64,000 bases of DNA, from contig JASMSZ010000054.1 in the NCBI GenBank assembly GCA_041694515.1, positions 1-64,000 on the forward strand. The letters are read 5' to 3'. Made by a program: the position numbers and the translations under genes. This DNA is from Halanaerobium sp041694515 (lineage in GTDB: Bacteria; Bacillota; Halanaerobiia; Halanaerobiales; Halanaerobiaceae). The notes beneath the pieces are model-generated. The model had not been told where the DNA came from. It did no database searches and saw nothing but the letters and a program-made list of their open reading frames with translations. Positions 52,342 through 62,900 of the stretch are shown here, piece by piece (position 1 is the first letter of the stretch; each line of letters opens with the position of its first letter).

Positions 52342-53718
52342 TTATAATAATAATTTTCTACCCAGCCTTAGTGACTCCAGATATGTCTGGGCACCATTTT
52401 TAAAAAGCTGCTCGAGCTCCATAATAAATACTCCCCTGGCATCAACACTCTGCAGTTTATCATTTTTTAGCTTCCCATAGCCAGCAGCAGCATGAATAAC
52501 ATAATCTTTTTTATCTTTTCGTCCCAGATAAATCATCACGTGTCCCTCCAGATAAAGGAGATCACCTGCTTCCAGCTCTGCTATAATTTTTTTCCGTTCT
52601 TTTGTTGAGCCAGCCAATTTAAAATCAGGACCTGCTGCAATTTTTTCCTGAGGTAAACCTGTATCTCTGGGCAGCTCAATTCCTACTGTTCTATAAATAT
52701 CCATTACAAAGCGCGAACAATCCCTTCTCTGCCAGATTCCTCCCCAGCCATATCTTTCACCAAGCATTTTAAAAGCCTGCCTGACCAGATTTTTTCTGCT
52801 GTAAGTTAAAAAGCCATGCTTTAAATCTCTGCTAAAAGCAATAATTCCTCTCCTGAAATAAAGTCTGGAATTGCGGTCCTTTGCCGGCAGCACAATGTGA
52901 TAAGCTGCTTCCGCATCTTTAAGTTCTTCCCTCTCCTTATAAGCTGAATTACTCAGCCAAAAATCGTTTAGGAGAGCTATTCTATCTCCCATCTGAAAAA
53001 GTCGTCTCTGAGATTTATCTGAACAATAATAACTTTCTGTTTCAACCCAGCTTCCTGTAACCATTAAAAAATCTTTAGTTTCTAGATAACTAAAGGCCTG
53101 ATTTCTACTCGCGGCAAAGGCAATATTTTCTGTTTTAATCCACCCCTGAAAAAGTTTTGCCTGAATAAATAACCATTTTTGATTAATACTCTTATGTAAA
53201 ATTAAGACCGGAGTTCCCAGAGACAAAGCTGTTAGCTGAAAGCTGTCCTGTTTCTGAGAATTGATATTTGCAGTATAAAAATCTGCAGCTGGATAAGCTC
53301 TTAAATTTGACCTTTTAATTAAAACTCCTGCATAAATCTTCTGGCTGGAGCCTTTATTTTTCTGTAATTTTTCGAGATTAAGCCTTTTTATTATTTCATT
53401 TTTTTTGACTCTTGACATCTTCTTTAATTCTAAATTGTAATAATCTGAATTTAAAAGTTTATTTGTTTTTGAACAAAGGGATATTTTTTCATATATTTCT
53501 TCTCTACTTAAATATTCAGGAAATTTCTTTAAATCACAATAATATTTTTCCTTCTCCAGAGCTTTAGCTCTTTTAAAAGCAAGCTGATTAAATTTTTTTA
53601 TATCTGCAGCTGACATCAACTCTGCTGCAGAATCATTTTCAAGCCAGTACTTATAATCAAGCATTTCTTTTTTTACTGCTGGAGCCAGTCTGATAAATTC
53701 GGTTTTTTCCATCGACAA
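52342..53718 (-). CDS. NlpC/P60 gamma-D-glutamyl-diamino-acid endopeptidase with SH3 domains (YkfC-like)
   Basis: A 458-residue cysteine peptidase. Bacterial SH3 modules lie at about 128-310 (SNLRAYPAADFYT, FQGWIKTENIAF); the NlpC/P60 domain has Cys334 (RRDCSRFVMD), His393 (EGHVMIYLG) and His409 (VIHAAAG). It cleaves D-Glu from diaminopimelate in murein peptides. No signal peptide, hence cytoplasmic after uptake, as YkfC. Next to the epimerase that handles the resulting L-Ala-D-Glu. Confidence 0.88.
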   Translation of the reverse strand: MSMEKTEFIRLAPAVKKEMLDYKYWLENDSAAELMSAADIKKFNQLAFKRAKALEKEKYYCDLKKFPEYLSREEIYEKISLCSKTNKLLNSDYYNLELKKMSRVKKNEIIKRLNLEKLQKNKGSSQKIYAGVLIKRSNLRAYPAADFYTANINSQKQDSFQLTALSLGTPVLILHKSINQKWLFIQAKLFQGWIKTENIAFAASRNQAFSYLETKDFLMVTGSWVETESYYCSDKSQRRLFQMGDRIALLNDFWLSNSAYKEREELKDAEAAYHIVLPAKDRNSRLYFRRGIIAFSRDLKHGFLTYSRKNLVRQAFKMLGERYGWGGIWQRRDCSRFVMDIYRTVGIELPRDTGLPQEKIAAGPDFKLAGSTKERKKIIAELEAGDLLYLEGHVMIYLGRKDKKDYVIHAAAGYGKLKNDKLQSVDARGVFIMELEQLFKNGAQTYLESLRLGRKLLL

Positions 53719-53731
53719 TCTCCCTTCATTA

Positions 53732-54616
53732 TTAATGATTTTTCATTTTTGGATCAAGTGCATCTCTTAAACCATCTCCAAATAAGTTAAAAGCCAGCAC
53801 AGTGTAGGCAATTGCAAGCCCCGGAAATAAAGAATACCAGGGCTTGGTTCTCAAATACTGCAGTCCATTATTAATTATTGAGCCCCAGCTTGGAGTAGGT
53901 TCCTGAGCCCCCAGACCTAAAAAACTCAAAGAAGCCTCTGCCATTATTGCAGAAGCAACTCCCATGGTAAAGGTAATTATAAGTGGAGCCAGACAATTGG
54001 GAAGTATATGTTTATAGATAATCACAAAATCATTGTTCCCCAGAGCCTTTGCAGCTTCCACATATTCTTTTTCCCGATGTGTCATAAATTCACTTCTAAT
54101 AATCCTGGCTGTTCTGGTCCACCAGACTGCCCCCAGTGCCAGAAAAACATTGATCAACCCAGGCCCGAGGGCCACCATAATTGCTATCGTCAGCAGTAAA
54201 CTTGGAAAACTCATTACAATATCAACCAGCCTCATAATTATCATATCAACTTTACCACCATAATAACCGGCCAGTGAGCCCATCACGGTTCCAATTGTTA
54301 TCGAAACCAGCTGCACAATAACTCCCACACTAATTGAAATTCTGGAGCCATAAATTATTCTGCTCAATAAATCGCGACCATAATAATCTGTTCCCAGCCA
54401 GTAATCAGCTGAAGGAGCTTTTAAAATAGCACCCAAATTAATCTCATTTGGATCATAAGGAGCCAGCAGAGGAGCAAATATAGCAACTAATATAAAAATG
54501 CAAACCATAATTAACCCCAAAAAAGCCGCTCTATTTTTTCTAAGTCGCTTCCAGCTGTCAAACCATAAACCTCTACTTAAACGTTTTTTACTATTTTCTT
54601 GCCCAGTTCGTAACAT
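53732..54616 (-). CDS. Dipeptide ABC transporter permease (DppC type)
   Basis: A 294-residue permease: RAAFLGLIMVCIFILVAIFAPLLAPYDP, GTDYYGRDLLSRIIYGSRIS, EAA loop EYVEAAKALGNNDFVIIYKH, end GDGLRDALDPKMKNH. Standard length, in contrast to the extended OppC at 34470. The ATPase genes dppD/dppF are absent, as in the other peptide cluster. Confidence 0.92.
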   Translation of the reverse strand: MLRTGQENSKKRLSRGLWFDSWKRLRKNRAAFLGLIMVCIFILVAIFAPLLAPYDPNEINLGAILKAPSADYWLGTDYYGRDLLSRIIYGSRISISVGVIVQLVSITIGTVMGSLAGYYGGKVDMIIMRLVDIVMSFPSLLLTIAIMVALGPGLINVFLALGAVWWTRTARIIRSEFMTHREKEYVEAAKALGNNDFVIIYKHILPNCLAPLIITFTMGVASAIMAEASLSFLGLGAQEPTPSWGSIINNGLQYLRTKPWYSLFPGLAIAYTVLAFNLFGDGLRDALDPKMKNH

Positions 54617-54632
54617 TTAATACCTCCCCAGC

Positions 54633-55568
54633 TCAATCGTAAGTAATCCGTGGATCAAGCATTACATAAAAAATATCCACAATTAAATTAACAAAAACAA
54701 AAATTAAAGCACCTACCCAGACACAGCCGGCAATAACCTGAAAATCCCTCTTTTTTATTGCACTAACTAAATATCGTCCGAAGCCGGGCCAGGCGAAAAT
54801 TGTCTCAGTTAACACTGAACCATTTAATAAAGAAGCAAAGTTCAGACCGACAACAGTTACAACCGGTATCATAGCATTTCTCAAACCGTGTTTCAAAATA
54901 ACAGTAATTTCCTTTAAGCCCTTGGATCTGGCTGTTCTGATATAATCCTGGCTGATAACTTCTAACATAACAGACCGGGTATAACGCGCTAAAAAAGCTG
55001 CAAATCTACTGCCAAGGGTAACTGCAGGCAGAATTAAATGTTTAATATTAAAAGCTCCTTCTCCCATTCCAGAAACAGGAGTCCAGCCGAGAGTCATTGA
55101 AAATAAATAAATTAAAAGCATTCCAAACCAGAAGACTGGTGTCGAGATAAAAAATAAGGCAAAGCTCATTGCCAGGTGATCAATCCAGGTATTTTTAAAA
55201 ACTGCAGATATTACACCAATTGTAACTCCCATAATTGTAGAAACAATAACTGCAGCCAGAGCGAGTTTAAAGGTATTGGGGAGTTTCTGTTTTAGAGCTT
55301 CAGTAACCTCCACTCTAGATATGTAAGAACGACCAAGGTCACCTTTTAAGGTTCGTGTTAAATAACTAAAAAATTGACTGTACCAGGGAGCATCAAGATT
55401 AAGCTCCGAACGCAGGCGCTGAATAATATCATCTTCAGCGTGCTGCCCCAGCATTGTCAGCACAGGATCTCCTGGCACTAAGTACATCAGAACAAAGGTC
55501 AAAAACAAAACTCCCAGCAGCACCGGAATAATCAATAATAATCTGCGAATAATATACTGCAGCACCAA
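54633..55568 (-). CDS. Dipeptide ABC transporter permease (DppB type)
   Basis: A 311-residue permease with YLVPGDPVLTMLGQHAED after helix 1, EAA loop QDYIRTARSKGLKEITVILK near 205-224, and C-terminus DIFYVMLDPRITYD. Partner of the DppC-type protein downstream by 16 bases. Confidence 0.92.
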   Translation of the reverse strand: MVLQYIIRRLLLIIPVLLGVLFLTFVLMYLVPGDPVLTMLGQHAEDDIIQRLRSELNLDAPWYSQFFSYLTRTLKGDLGRSYISRVEVTEALKQKLPNTFKLALAAVIVSTIMGVTIGVISAVFKNTWIDHLAMSFALFFISTPVFWFGMLLIYLFSMTLGWTPVSGMGEGAFNIKHLILPAVTLGSRFAAFLARYTRSVMLEVISQDYIRTARSKGLKEITVILKHGLRNAMIPVVTVVGLNFASLLNGSVLTETIFAWPGFGRYLVSAIKKRDFQVIAGCVWVGALIFVFVNLIVDIFYVMLDPRITYD

Positions 55569-55654
55569 ATCACCTCCATCTTTAAATTTAAAATAGCTGC
55601 CCCCTTACTAAAAGAGATACGAGGACAGCCATCTATATTGCCTGGTCAAATTAA

Positions 55655-57232
55655 CTAGTCCTGATATTCCGCCTTTACATCCTGATCTATCCACCAGGTT
55701 AACAGCTTATCTGCACTGTACATTTGATGATAAAGATCTCCTTTTATCCAGGGCTGTTTTACATAAGAAGTACTTGTATGATATAGATAAATATATGGAT
55801 CCCCTACTTCTTCTGCTATTCTAATTATCTCTTTTGATAATTCTATTCTTTCCTCACTGTCAGTTGTTACCACCATCTCTTCTAAAATAGAATTTATTTC
55901 TTCATTATTAAAGGGAATTCTATCTGTTGTATAAAGAGCATTCAGGAAATTATATGGATCTGCATAATCAGCCCACCAGGATAAATAATAGGCAGGAGCA
56001 TTACCATTTTTAACAGTATTATAGAAAACACTCCAGTCATTTTTAATGAGATTAACCCTAATTCCTACTCTGCCAAGCAGTGCCTGGATAACTCCTCCAA
56101 TTCGAACAGAGGTGCTGCTGTCGCTGACCCAGATATCAAGATCAAATCCATCAGGATAACCCGCCTCTGCAAGCAGTTCTTTTGCTCTTTCTGTATCACC
56201 TTTAATTTCAATATCTGTTCCGCCGGGCATACCTTCTGGAATTGCATCATTAGCTGCTACATAATGCGGAAACAGCGAATGAGTAATTGCCTCACTGTTG
56301 ATAGCATAATCAATCGCTTCCCTGACCTCCGGTTTATCCAGCGGCTCAAAGTCGCTATTTAAGGCAAGATAATAGGTAGAAAGGTCAGCTATAGTGGTTA
56401 TATAATCTGTCCAGTCTTCATTATTTATCCAGCGCTCTCTTTCTTCATTAGGGATCACAGTTCGGTCCAGATTACCTGCTTCAAATTCAGCAATGTCAGT
56501 CAGCGGCTGTGGAATGACCCTATAGACAACCTGATCCACATAAGGTCTACCTTCCCAGTAATTTTCATTTGCTTCCATAATTAGTTTGTCATCATGTTCC
56601 CATTCTACAAATTTAAAGGGACCTGTTCCCACAGGATGCTGGCTGAAATCCTCCCCATATTCTGCTGCTAGATCCTCATTAACTATTAAACCATAGGGAA
56701 GAGTCAGATGAGTCAAAAATAGTCCAAAAGGTTTGTCCAGTTCAAAACGAACTGTATAATCGTCAACAACACTAACCCCACTTAAGCCATCACTTTCTCC
56801 AGCAAGGGCAGCTTCTGTGCCTTTAATCATCGGGAAAACCCAGGTTCCAGGTGATGCAACTTCTGGATTATAAAGTCTGTCAAAAGTATACTTTACATCC
56901 TGAGCAGTAAATTCTCTCCCATCATGAAATTTTACACCGCTGCGCAAATTGAAAGTAAAAACCTGGTTGTTATCAGATACCTCCCAGGATTCTGCCAGGG
57001 CGGGCACTACCTTATTTGAATAAAAATCAAATCTGACCAGCCCATCATAAAATTTAACAGCCATCTCTCCAGCATCAAATCCAGAGGCATAGGCTGGATC
57101 AAGTGTATCCCAGTCAGTATCATTACTCAGATAAAGTGTTCCTCCATACTCTGCTTCTTCCGCCATCAAAACCGGACTCGACAACAAAATCACCAATAGA
57201 AAGAATATTGCCAAAAATTTTGCTTTAATCAT
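55655..57232 (-). CDS. Dipeptide/murein-peptide ABC transporter binding protein (DppA type)
   Basis: A 525-residue family-5 solute-binding protein. Signal peptide at 1-24 (LAIFFLLVILLSSPVLMAE), then YGGTLYLSNDTDWDTLDPA, FYDGLVRFD, FNLRSGVKFHDGREFTAQD and HPVGTGPFKFVEW. First gene of the operon, right behind a consensus promoter. Ligand inferred to be murein tripeptides or dipeptides from the ykf-type genes at the end of the operon. Confidence 0.9.
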   Translation of the reverse strand: MIKAKFLAIFFLLVILLSSPVLMAEEAEYGGTLYLSNDTDWDTLDPAYASGFDAGEMAVKFYDGLVRFDFYSNKVVPALAESWEVSDNNQVFTFNLRSGVKFHDGREFTAQDVKYTFDRLYNPEVASPGTWVFPMIKGTEAALAGESDGLSGVSVVDDYTVRFELDKPFGLFLTHLTLPYGLIVNEDLAAEYGEDFSQHPVGTGPFKFVEWEHDDKLIMEANENYWEGRPYVDQVVYRVIPQPLTDIAEFEAGNLDRTVIPNEERERWINNEDWTDYITTIADLSTYYLALNSDFEPLDKPEVREAIDYAINSEAITHSLFPHYVAANDAIPEGMPGGTDIEIKGDTERAKELLAEAGYPDGFDLDIWVSDSSTSVRIGGVIQALLGRVGIRVNLIKNDWSVFYNTVKNGNAPAYYLSWWADYADPYNFLNALYTTDRIPFNNEEINSILEEMVVTTDSEERIELSKEIIRIAEEVGDPYIYLYHTSTSYVKQPWIKGDLYHQMYSADKLLTWWIDQDVKAEYQD

Positions 57233-57299
57233 TTAATCTTCTCCCTTCTTCTTTAAGATCAGGCTGAGAAACCAAAATAATTATCCCCAACCTGACCCT

Positions 57300-57328
57300 A
57301 GTATAGTTATTTAAAAAAGCTTTGTCAA
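57300..57328 (-). promoter_or_regulatory. Promoter of the dppABC-ykfC-ykfB operon
   Basis: Minus-strand TTGACA (57323-57328) and TATACT (57300-57305), 17-base spacer, about 68 bases before dppA. Confidence 0.88.
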
Positions 57329-57380
57329 TATAAGTTAGCAATATTTTACTGTATAGCGGTATTTTTATTTAGCAGTATTT

Positions 57381-58178
57381 TTATTTTTTGGCCACTACAG
57401 AACCAAAGTAAAATAAAGCTGCTGTAATAATAATCACCGCTCCCGAGGGCAGATCATAATAATAAGAAAAAGTTAAGCCGCTGAAAGAAAAAATAAGTCC
57501 AAAAATAACAGCCAGCCCCATGATTTTTTTCAAGTCATCTGTATACAAGCGAGCTGCTGCCGGAGGTGCTGTTAACAGGGCAATGACCAGTACTATCCCG
57601 ACAACTCTAATTAAAATTACTATTGCAAGAGCAATCATCACAAATAAGAAATTTTCTAAAAGATTTGACTTAACACCAAGAACTCGCAAAAATTCCTCAT
57701 CAAATAAATAGGCTTTCCAGTAATTAAAAAGACTGCTGATAGCTAAAATCATAAATATAGTTAAAGCTGCCATCAGCCAGACATCCATTCTGCGAACTGT
57801 TAAAATATCTCCAAATAAATAAGAAGAAATATCAGGTGGATATCCCGGAGTAAAACCAATAAATAAGACACCCAGGGCCATTCCTAAAGACCAGAACATT
57901 CCAATCAGAGTATCAGAACCGGTTCCGATTTTACGACGAATAGAGGCAATAGCCAGTGAGGCTGCAACTGCAAAACCAAAAGCTCCATAAATTGGTTCAA
58001 TATTTAAAAGATAACCCAGTCCAATTCCGCCAAAGGAAGTATGGGCAATTCCGCCACTCAACATTACCAGTTTTTTCTCAACAATAATTGTTCCAATTAA
58101 ACCACAGGCAATACTGGCCAGGACTGCTGCAAAAAAAGCATTCTGCATAAATTGATAGTTTAAAATTGCATTAATCAT
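57381..58178 (-). CDS. znuB: Metal (Zn/Mn) ABC transporter permease, ZnuB family
   Basis: A 265-residue membrane protein of the ABC-3 family with about eight helices: MQNAFFAAVLASIACGLIGT, MLSGGIAHTSFGGIGLGY, ALLTAPPAAARL. ATG at 58178 is set by AGGAGG at 6 bases and overlaps the znuC end by 8 bases; a longer frame to 58232 is unsupported. Works with ZnuC and ZnuA for high-affinity zinc import. Confidence 0.9.
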   Translation of the reverse strand: MINAILNYQFMQNAFFAAVLASIACGLIGTIIVEKKLVMLSGGIAHTSFGGIGLGYLLNIEPIYGAFGFAVAASLAIASIRRKIGTGSDTLIGMFWSLGMALGVLFIGFTPGYPPDISSYLFGDILTVRRMDVWLMAALTIFMILAISSLFNYWKAYLFDEEFLRVLGVKSNLLENFLFVMIALAIVILIRVVGIVLVIALLTAPPAAARLYTDDLKKIMGLAVIFGLIFSFSGLTFSYYYDLPSGAVIIITAALFYFGSVVAKK

Positions 58179-58944
58179 TATTTTCCTCCTCTCCATGAGG
58201 GGCAAATACATGGTGAGGATGGCCGTGAGCAATTAAATCTACCGGACAGCCAAAAACCTGTTCTGTTGTCTCCTGGTCCAGATATTTATCACCATGATGA
58301 TAAAGCTTTTCGTTTAAACAGGCCAGAGTATCAAAATAAGAAGAAACTGCAGCCAGATCATGGGTTGCCACAATAATTGTTTTATCCTCATTTAATTTTT
58401 TTAACAATTCGTAAATTTGGGAGGTAGAGCTGGCATCAACATTTGCGGTTGGCTCATCTAAAAGCAGAATCTCAGGTTCGACAGCCAGTCCTCTGGCAAT
58501 CAAAACCCGCTGCAGCTGACCTCCGGAAAGTTTACCGATCTGTCTATCTTTAAGCTGGAGCAGGTTTAGCTGATCTAAAACTGCCTCAGCCTTATTTATA
58601 TCTTCCTTTTTATACTGATGAAAAAATCTGACCCTGCCCCCCAGCCTGGCCGTCAGGACAACATCCAGAACACTAATTGGAAAATCACGATCAAAATTAG
58701 AGATCTGAGGCACATATCCAATTTTATCAACTGCCTGGCTGAGAGGATTTCCAAAAACTTTGACCTCTCCTGCCTCAGGTTCAATTAAGCCCAGGATAAC
58801 TTTTAAAAGTGTGGTCTTCCCTCCACCATTAGGACCAATAATTCCTAAAAAAGCACCCTCTGCAACCTGAATACTAATTTCTCTTAAAGCAGGTATTTTA
58901 CCATATTTAACTGAAACATCTTTCAATTCAACTGCATAAGCCAC
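58171..58944 (-). CDS. znuC: Metal (Zn/Mn) ABC transporter ATPase, ZnuC family
   Basis: A 257-residue ATPase: Walker A GPNGGGKTT, Q-loop GYVPQISNF, signature LSGGQLQRVLIARGL, Walker B ILLLDEPTANVD, H-loop ATHDLAAVS. The His-rich tail (HGHPHHVFAPHG) could bind zinc, as in some ZnuC proteins. Overlaps znuA by one base and znuB by eight. Confidence 0.92.
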   Translation of the reverse strand: MAYAVELKDVSVKYGKIPALREISIQVAEGAFLGIIGPNGGGKTTLLKVILGLIEPEAGEVKVFGNPLSQAVDKIGYVPQISNFDRDFPISVLDVVLTARLGGRVRFFHQYKKEDINKAEAVLDQLNLLQLKDRQIGKLSGGQLQRVLIARGLAVEPEILLLDEPTANVDASSTSQIYELLKKLNEDKTIIVATHDLAAVSSYFDTLACLNEKLYHHGDKYLDQETTEQVFGCPVDLIAHGHPHHVFAPHGEEENND

Positions 58945-59891
58945 TACTGATCATCTCTTTCCGCAAGTACAGCTGCTATTTTTTCTGCCATTACTTTTAA
59001 GTTATCGAGGTAATTGGGAGCTAAGGGATTGAGCTGTATAATTTCTCCACCGAGTTCTTCGGCAGCCGCTCTTGCCCTGCTGCTGTCAATTTCTGCCTGA
59101 TAAAAGACATTTTTTATTCCCTGCTGCCGGGCATACTTTATAATTTCCTGAAGATAACGGGGACCGGGCTCTTTACCTTCTTTTTCTATTGCCAGCATTT
59201 CTAAACCATAATGTTCAGTAAAATATCCAAATGAAGGATGATAAACCAGAATTTCCTGGCCCTGATATTCCGCTAATAATTCCCGGTTTTCCTGATCCAC
59301 AGCAGTCAGTTTTTCTAAATATTGTTCTGCGTTTTCTTTAAATTCCGCTTCATATTTGGGCAGGATTTCTATTAACTCATCTCTCATTATTTCCACCATC
59401 AGACTAACTCTGGCTGGAGAAAGCCAGATATGAGGATCTCTGCCTCCCTGATGACTGTGTCCATGATCATCATTTTCATCCTCCTGATACTCATCCTCAG
59501 CATCTTCCCCGGCTTTTTCTTTATCTCCAAAATAACGGTGAGGATATTTTGATTCAATTCTTTCAAATAATTTTACAACTTTAAGCCCTGACATTTCTTC
59601 TGCCCGGGGCAAAATATTCTGCATATCTGCAGGTACTCCCATCGAAAAATAGATGCTCGCTTCATTAAAGGCCCGCATTTCTGCAGGTGAGGGAGCATAA
59701 TTAGAAGGACTAAAGCCCCTGGGAATCATTTCTACAGCCTCTACCCTGTCACCTGCAATTGCTTCTACCATCTCCAGCTGGGGTACAATTGTTACAGCCA
59801 CTGCGGCTTCAGCTGCAGCTGCAGAAAAAGATCCTGCCAGAAGCAGTATTAGTATTATAAAAAGCAAAAATAATCTTTTGCTCGAACACAT
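58944..59891 (-). CDS. znuA: Zinc-binding protein of ABC transporter, ZnuA family
   Basis: A 315-residue cluster A-I binding protein. Signal peptide about 1-27 (FLLFIILILLLAGSFSAAAAE). An acidic/His-rich loop (EDENDDHGHSHQGG) sits before DPHIWLSP, the mark of zinc rather than manganese binders; other ligands in VYHPSFGYF and FYQAEIDSS. ATG at 59891 follows AGAGGTGATTTTT; the upstream GTG is inside that site. No Zur box was located because the operon starts outside the window. Confidence 0.9.
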   Translation of the reverse strand: MCSSKRLFLLFIILILLLAGSFSAAAAEAAVAVTIVPQLEMVEAIAGDRVEAVEMIPRGFSPSNYAPSPAEMRAFNEASIYFSMGVPADMQNILPRAEEMSGLKVVKLFERIESKYPHRYFGDKEKAGEDAEDEYQEDENDDHGHSHQGGRDPHIWLSPARVSLMVEIMRDELIEILPKYEAEFKENAEQYLEKLTAVDQENRELLAEYQGQEILVYHPSFGYFTEHYGLEMLAIEKEGKEPGPRYLQEIIKYARQQGIKNVFYQAEIDSSRARAAAEELGGEIIQLNPLAPNYLDNLKVMAEKIAAVLAERDDQ

Positions 59892-59913
59892 AAAAATCAC
59901 CTCTTTCTATTTT

Positions 59914-62900
59914 TTAAATAATATTTCTCAGCAGTAACTGGAGCACTCCAAAAATACCGCCAAACCAGCCGTACTGTTTTAAGTGAGCAAAATATTTGCC
60001 GGCAAAACTATCAAAAACTTCTTCTATTTCCGCCGGATTCATTTTCCTGACTTCAGCAGCTGTTAATTCTTTTAACTCCAAACTTTTAAGCAGAGCTTCC
60101 GAATTAGCCTTAAAGCTGTCAACACCAGCTTCTACAAATAAAGCCAGCAGATATTCCAGACTTTCTCTATTCATTTCCTGTTCCAGAGTCTCAGCTAACT
60201 TTGTAATCTCCTCTGCACCTGTATTAACAAACAGCTTATTTACCTCATCAGTTTTTAATAATGAAAGTAAATTTGACTTAATTTCTGCAAATATTTCAGC
60301 ATCAAACAAATCTGGATCAATTAACTGGATTTCTTGCAATAGGCTTTTTAATTCCTGGTTAATTATTTTTAAATCAACTGTCTTCAGCAGCTGCAGAGTC
60401 TCTTTTTTAATATTTTCTGCTGTAAATAAGTCTTTCAACAACAGTAGAATTTTCAATTTTTGCTCCAGGTTAAGCTGCTGCTTAATAAATTTTTCCACTG
60501 CCTCAGCTCTTATTTCTAAATTGAGAGACAGCAATTCCTGCTTTTCTTCTTTAAATACTAAATCAGTCAGCTCAGCCAGCGGCTGATCACTTAGATAAAG
60601 CACTTCGGTTAACAGCTCAGAACCCTGATCAGTACTAACAAAGTTCTTTAATATCTGATTCAGCTTTAGACTTTCCGCTGCAAACAGCTCTTTAGATGCC
60701 AATTTTTCCAACAAATTAAAATAAAGTTCTGCTAATTTATCTCTTTGATCAACAGAATATTCATTTTGAAATTTATTAAAAACACGCTTAACCACCGAAT
60801 CCACAAATTCATCCAGATCAGCCATATAAATAGCGCCGGAGATCAGAGTATTTTTAAGCACTCCTCCCTTTTTCTCCTTTTCATTTTCTATAATTTCGTC
60901 TTTTTTGAAATTAATTAAACGAGCAATATTCTCCTGCTGCTCAAAAAACAGATTTAAAGACTGATCCAGATAGTAATCAGAATCCTGCTTCAATAATTTT
61001 AGAGAATAATTCTTTAAATCAAATTCTAATTCCCTATCCAGCAGCTGTGGTGCCAGGAATTTAAAGAAGGGATAAAATTCCTTATTTTTAAGAAGCTGTT
61101 TCAGCTGACTGGAGTTTAGATTAATTTTATATTCACCATTTACAAAAACTGACAGCTGTTCCAGACTAAATCCAGAAACAATCCGGGATTCCACTTCTGA
61201 AAGAAAATTTTCTTCCTGACTTAAATATTTTTCAACTGCAGCTCTAAAATCAAGGGAGTCCATTTTTTGAGTCAGTAAGTTATTTATTTGTTTCCCCAAA
61301 GCTCCAACTAAAGCTTTAAAATCAGCTGCCTCCACTTCCGATAAAAGCTGGTCCATGTTATTTAGGGAAGACTCTGCCAGCATTTCATTTTTATCTCTCA
61401 GCAGTTCAAAAAACTGCTGATAATCACTGGCTGCAAAATATTCCAGTGTTCTCCCCTTTATTTCGGAGCGATTATTTTCTATAATTTCTGCTGCTGAATT
61501 GGCTTTAAGCAGTTCTTTTTCCACAAACTTACCCATAGAATCAGCAAAACGACTTCTGTTTTTGGCAACAACTCCCGGTGTAAAGGGGATTCTGGCTCCC
61601 AAAATATTTTTCTCCTGATAGGGATGAAAAATCATCCAGATTGCTAAAACATTGGTCAGCCAGCCCACTCCACCATATAAAACAGCAGAACTTAAATAAT
61701 CAACCCAGACTGGTGAGGCATTAAAAATTGCAGTTTCGGCTCCACTGAGCGAAAAGATAATCCCTGCAGCCGCTCCCAGGAGAGCTCCTAAATAAGTAAT
61801 CGGTTTTAATTCCTGCCCCATAAAATCTTCGATAGCTGTCTGAACTTCCTGATCAGAAAGTTGATGTAAATTTGCAGATGCTGCCTGAGCTACCTTACCC
61901 TCCAGAAGCTGAGGTAAATTATTATAAAAGAAGGCAGTGATTGATTCAGTTAAGTCTGCAGCAGCATTCGGATCATCCTGAAACAAACTGTATAAAGATT
62001 TAATTCCTTTATCACTCAGCTCTAACTGCAGCTGAGTGAGATAGTTTTCTATTCCATTTTTAAATTTAGGTCCAGAATTATTAACTTCTTTATTTAAAAG
62101 TCTGAAGAAGTTTTGATTAAGATAAGCTGCCCCCTCTGCTGCCAGAAAGTTCTGTTCTGACAGCAGTCGGTAAACTTCTCTGGCAATTTCATCCTTTTTT
62201 AGAGCAATTTTTTCCTGACTGAGCAGCTCTTCCAGTTTTAGCTCCATTAAATAATCTATCAAAATCTCAATTGAGTCGAAATCACTGCTAATTTTTTCGA
62301 GAGAAGTAAAGATCAGCTCAACAATTTTATCTGTCAGCATTTCTTCGGCAAAAATTTCTTCTGAGAAAATTTCAATTATTTTTTGATCTTCATACTGCTG
62401 ATAAAACTCCAGCACTGTTTTACCCATACTTTCTATAATTTTATCCAGATCAATTTTCGGTAGAATTTTATTTATTCTAATTTCTTTAATTTGTGCTGTC
62501 AGCCCAGCAGCCAGTTTTTGATCATCAGAACTTAATTCTGCTGCTAAATAATCTTTAAGATGAGTCAGCGGCAGACCATACTCCTCTATGTTTTCTTGAT
62601 ATTTGCTGTAAATTCCCTGCCGACTCATTGCTTTAAAGCCTGTACTTGCTTCAATCTCTTCCTCAACTGCCTCCAGAATCAGATTATTTAACTCAGATTC
62701 TTCCGACTCCAAAAATTTCAGCAAATCAGTTTCTGCAGTATAAATAAACTTAGATAACTCCTGTTTTAAATCTGATTCCAGTTCTTCTGTAAAAAAATCA
62801 TCTACAAGCAATTCCGAATTATCCAGTTCAATTTTCAAATTGACAAGTATTTCTTTTAAAAGATCATGCAGATCTGAACTGAATAAAATTTTCTCCAGCT

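Noticed and set aside
59996..60586. Long forward open frames opposite the DUF445 gene and other large genes
   Set aside because: They are serine/phenylalanine-rich antisense shadows of Leu/Glu/Lys-rich coding sequence, without start signals.
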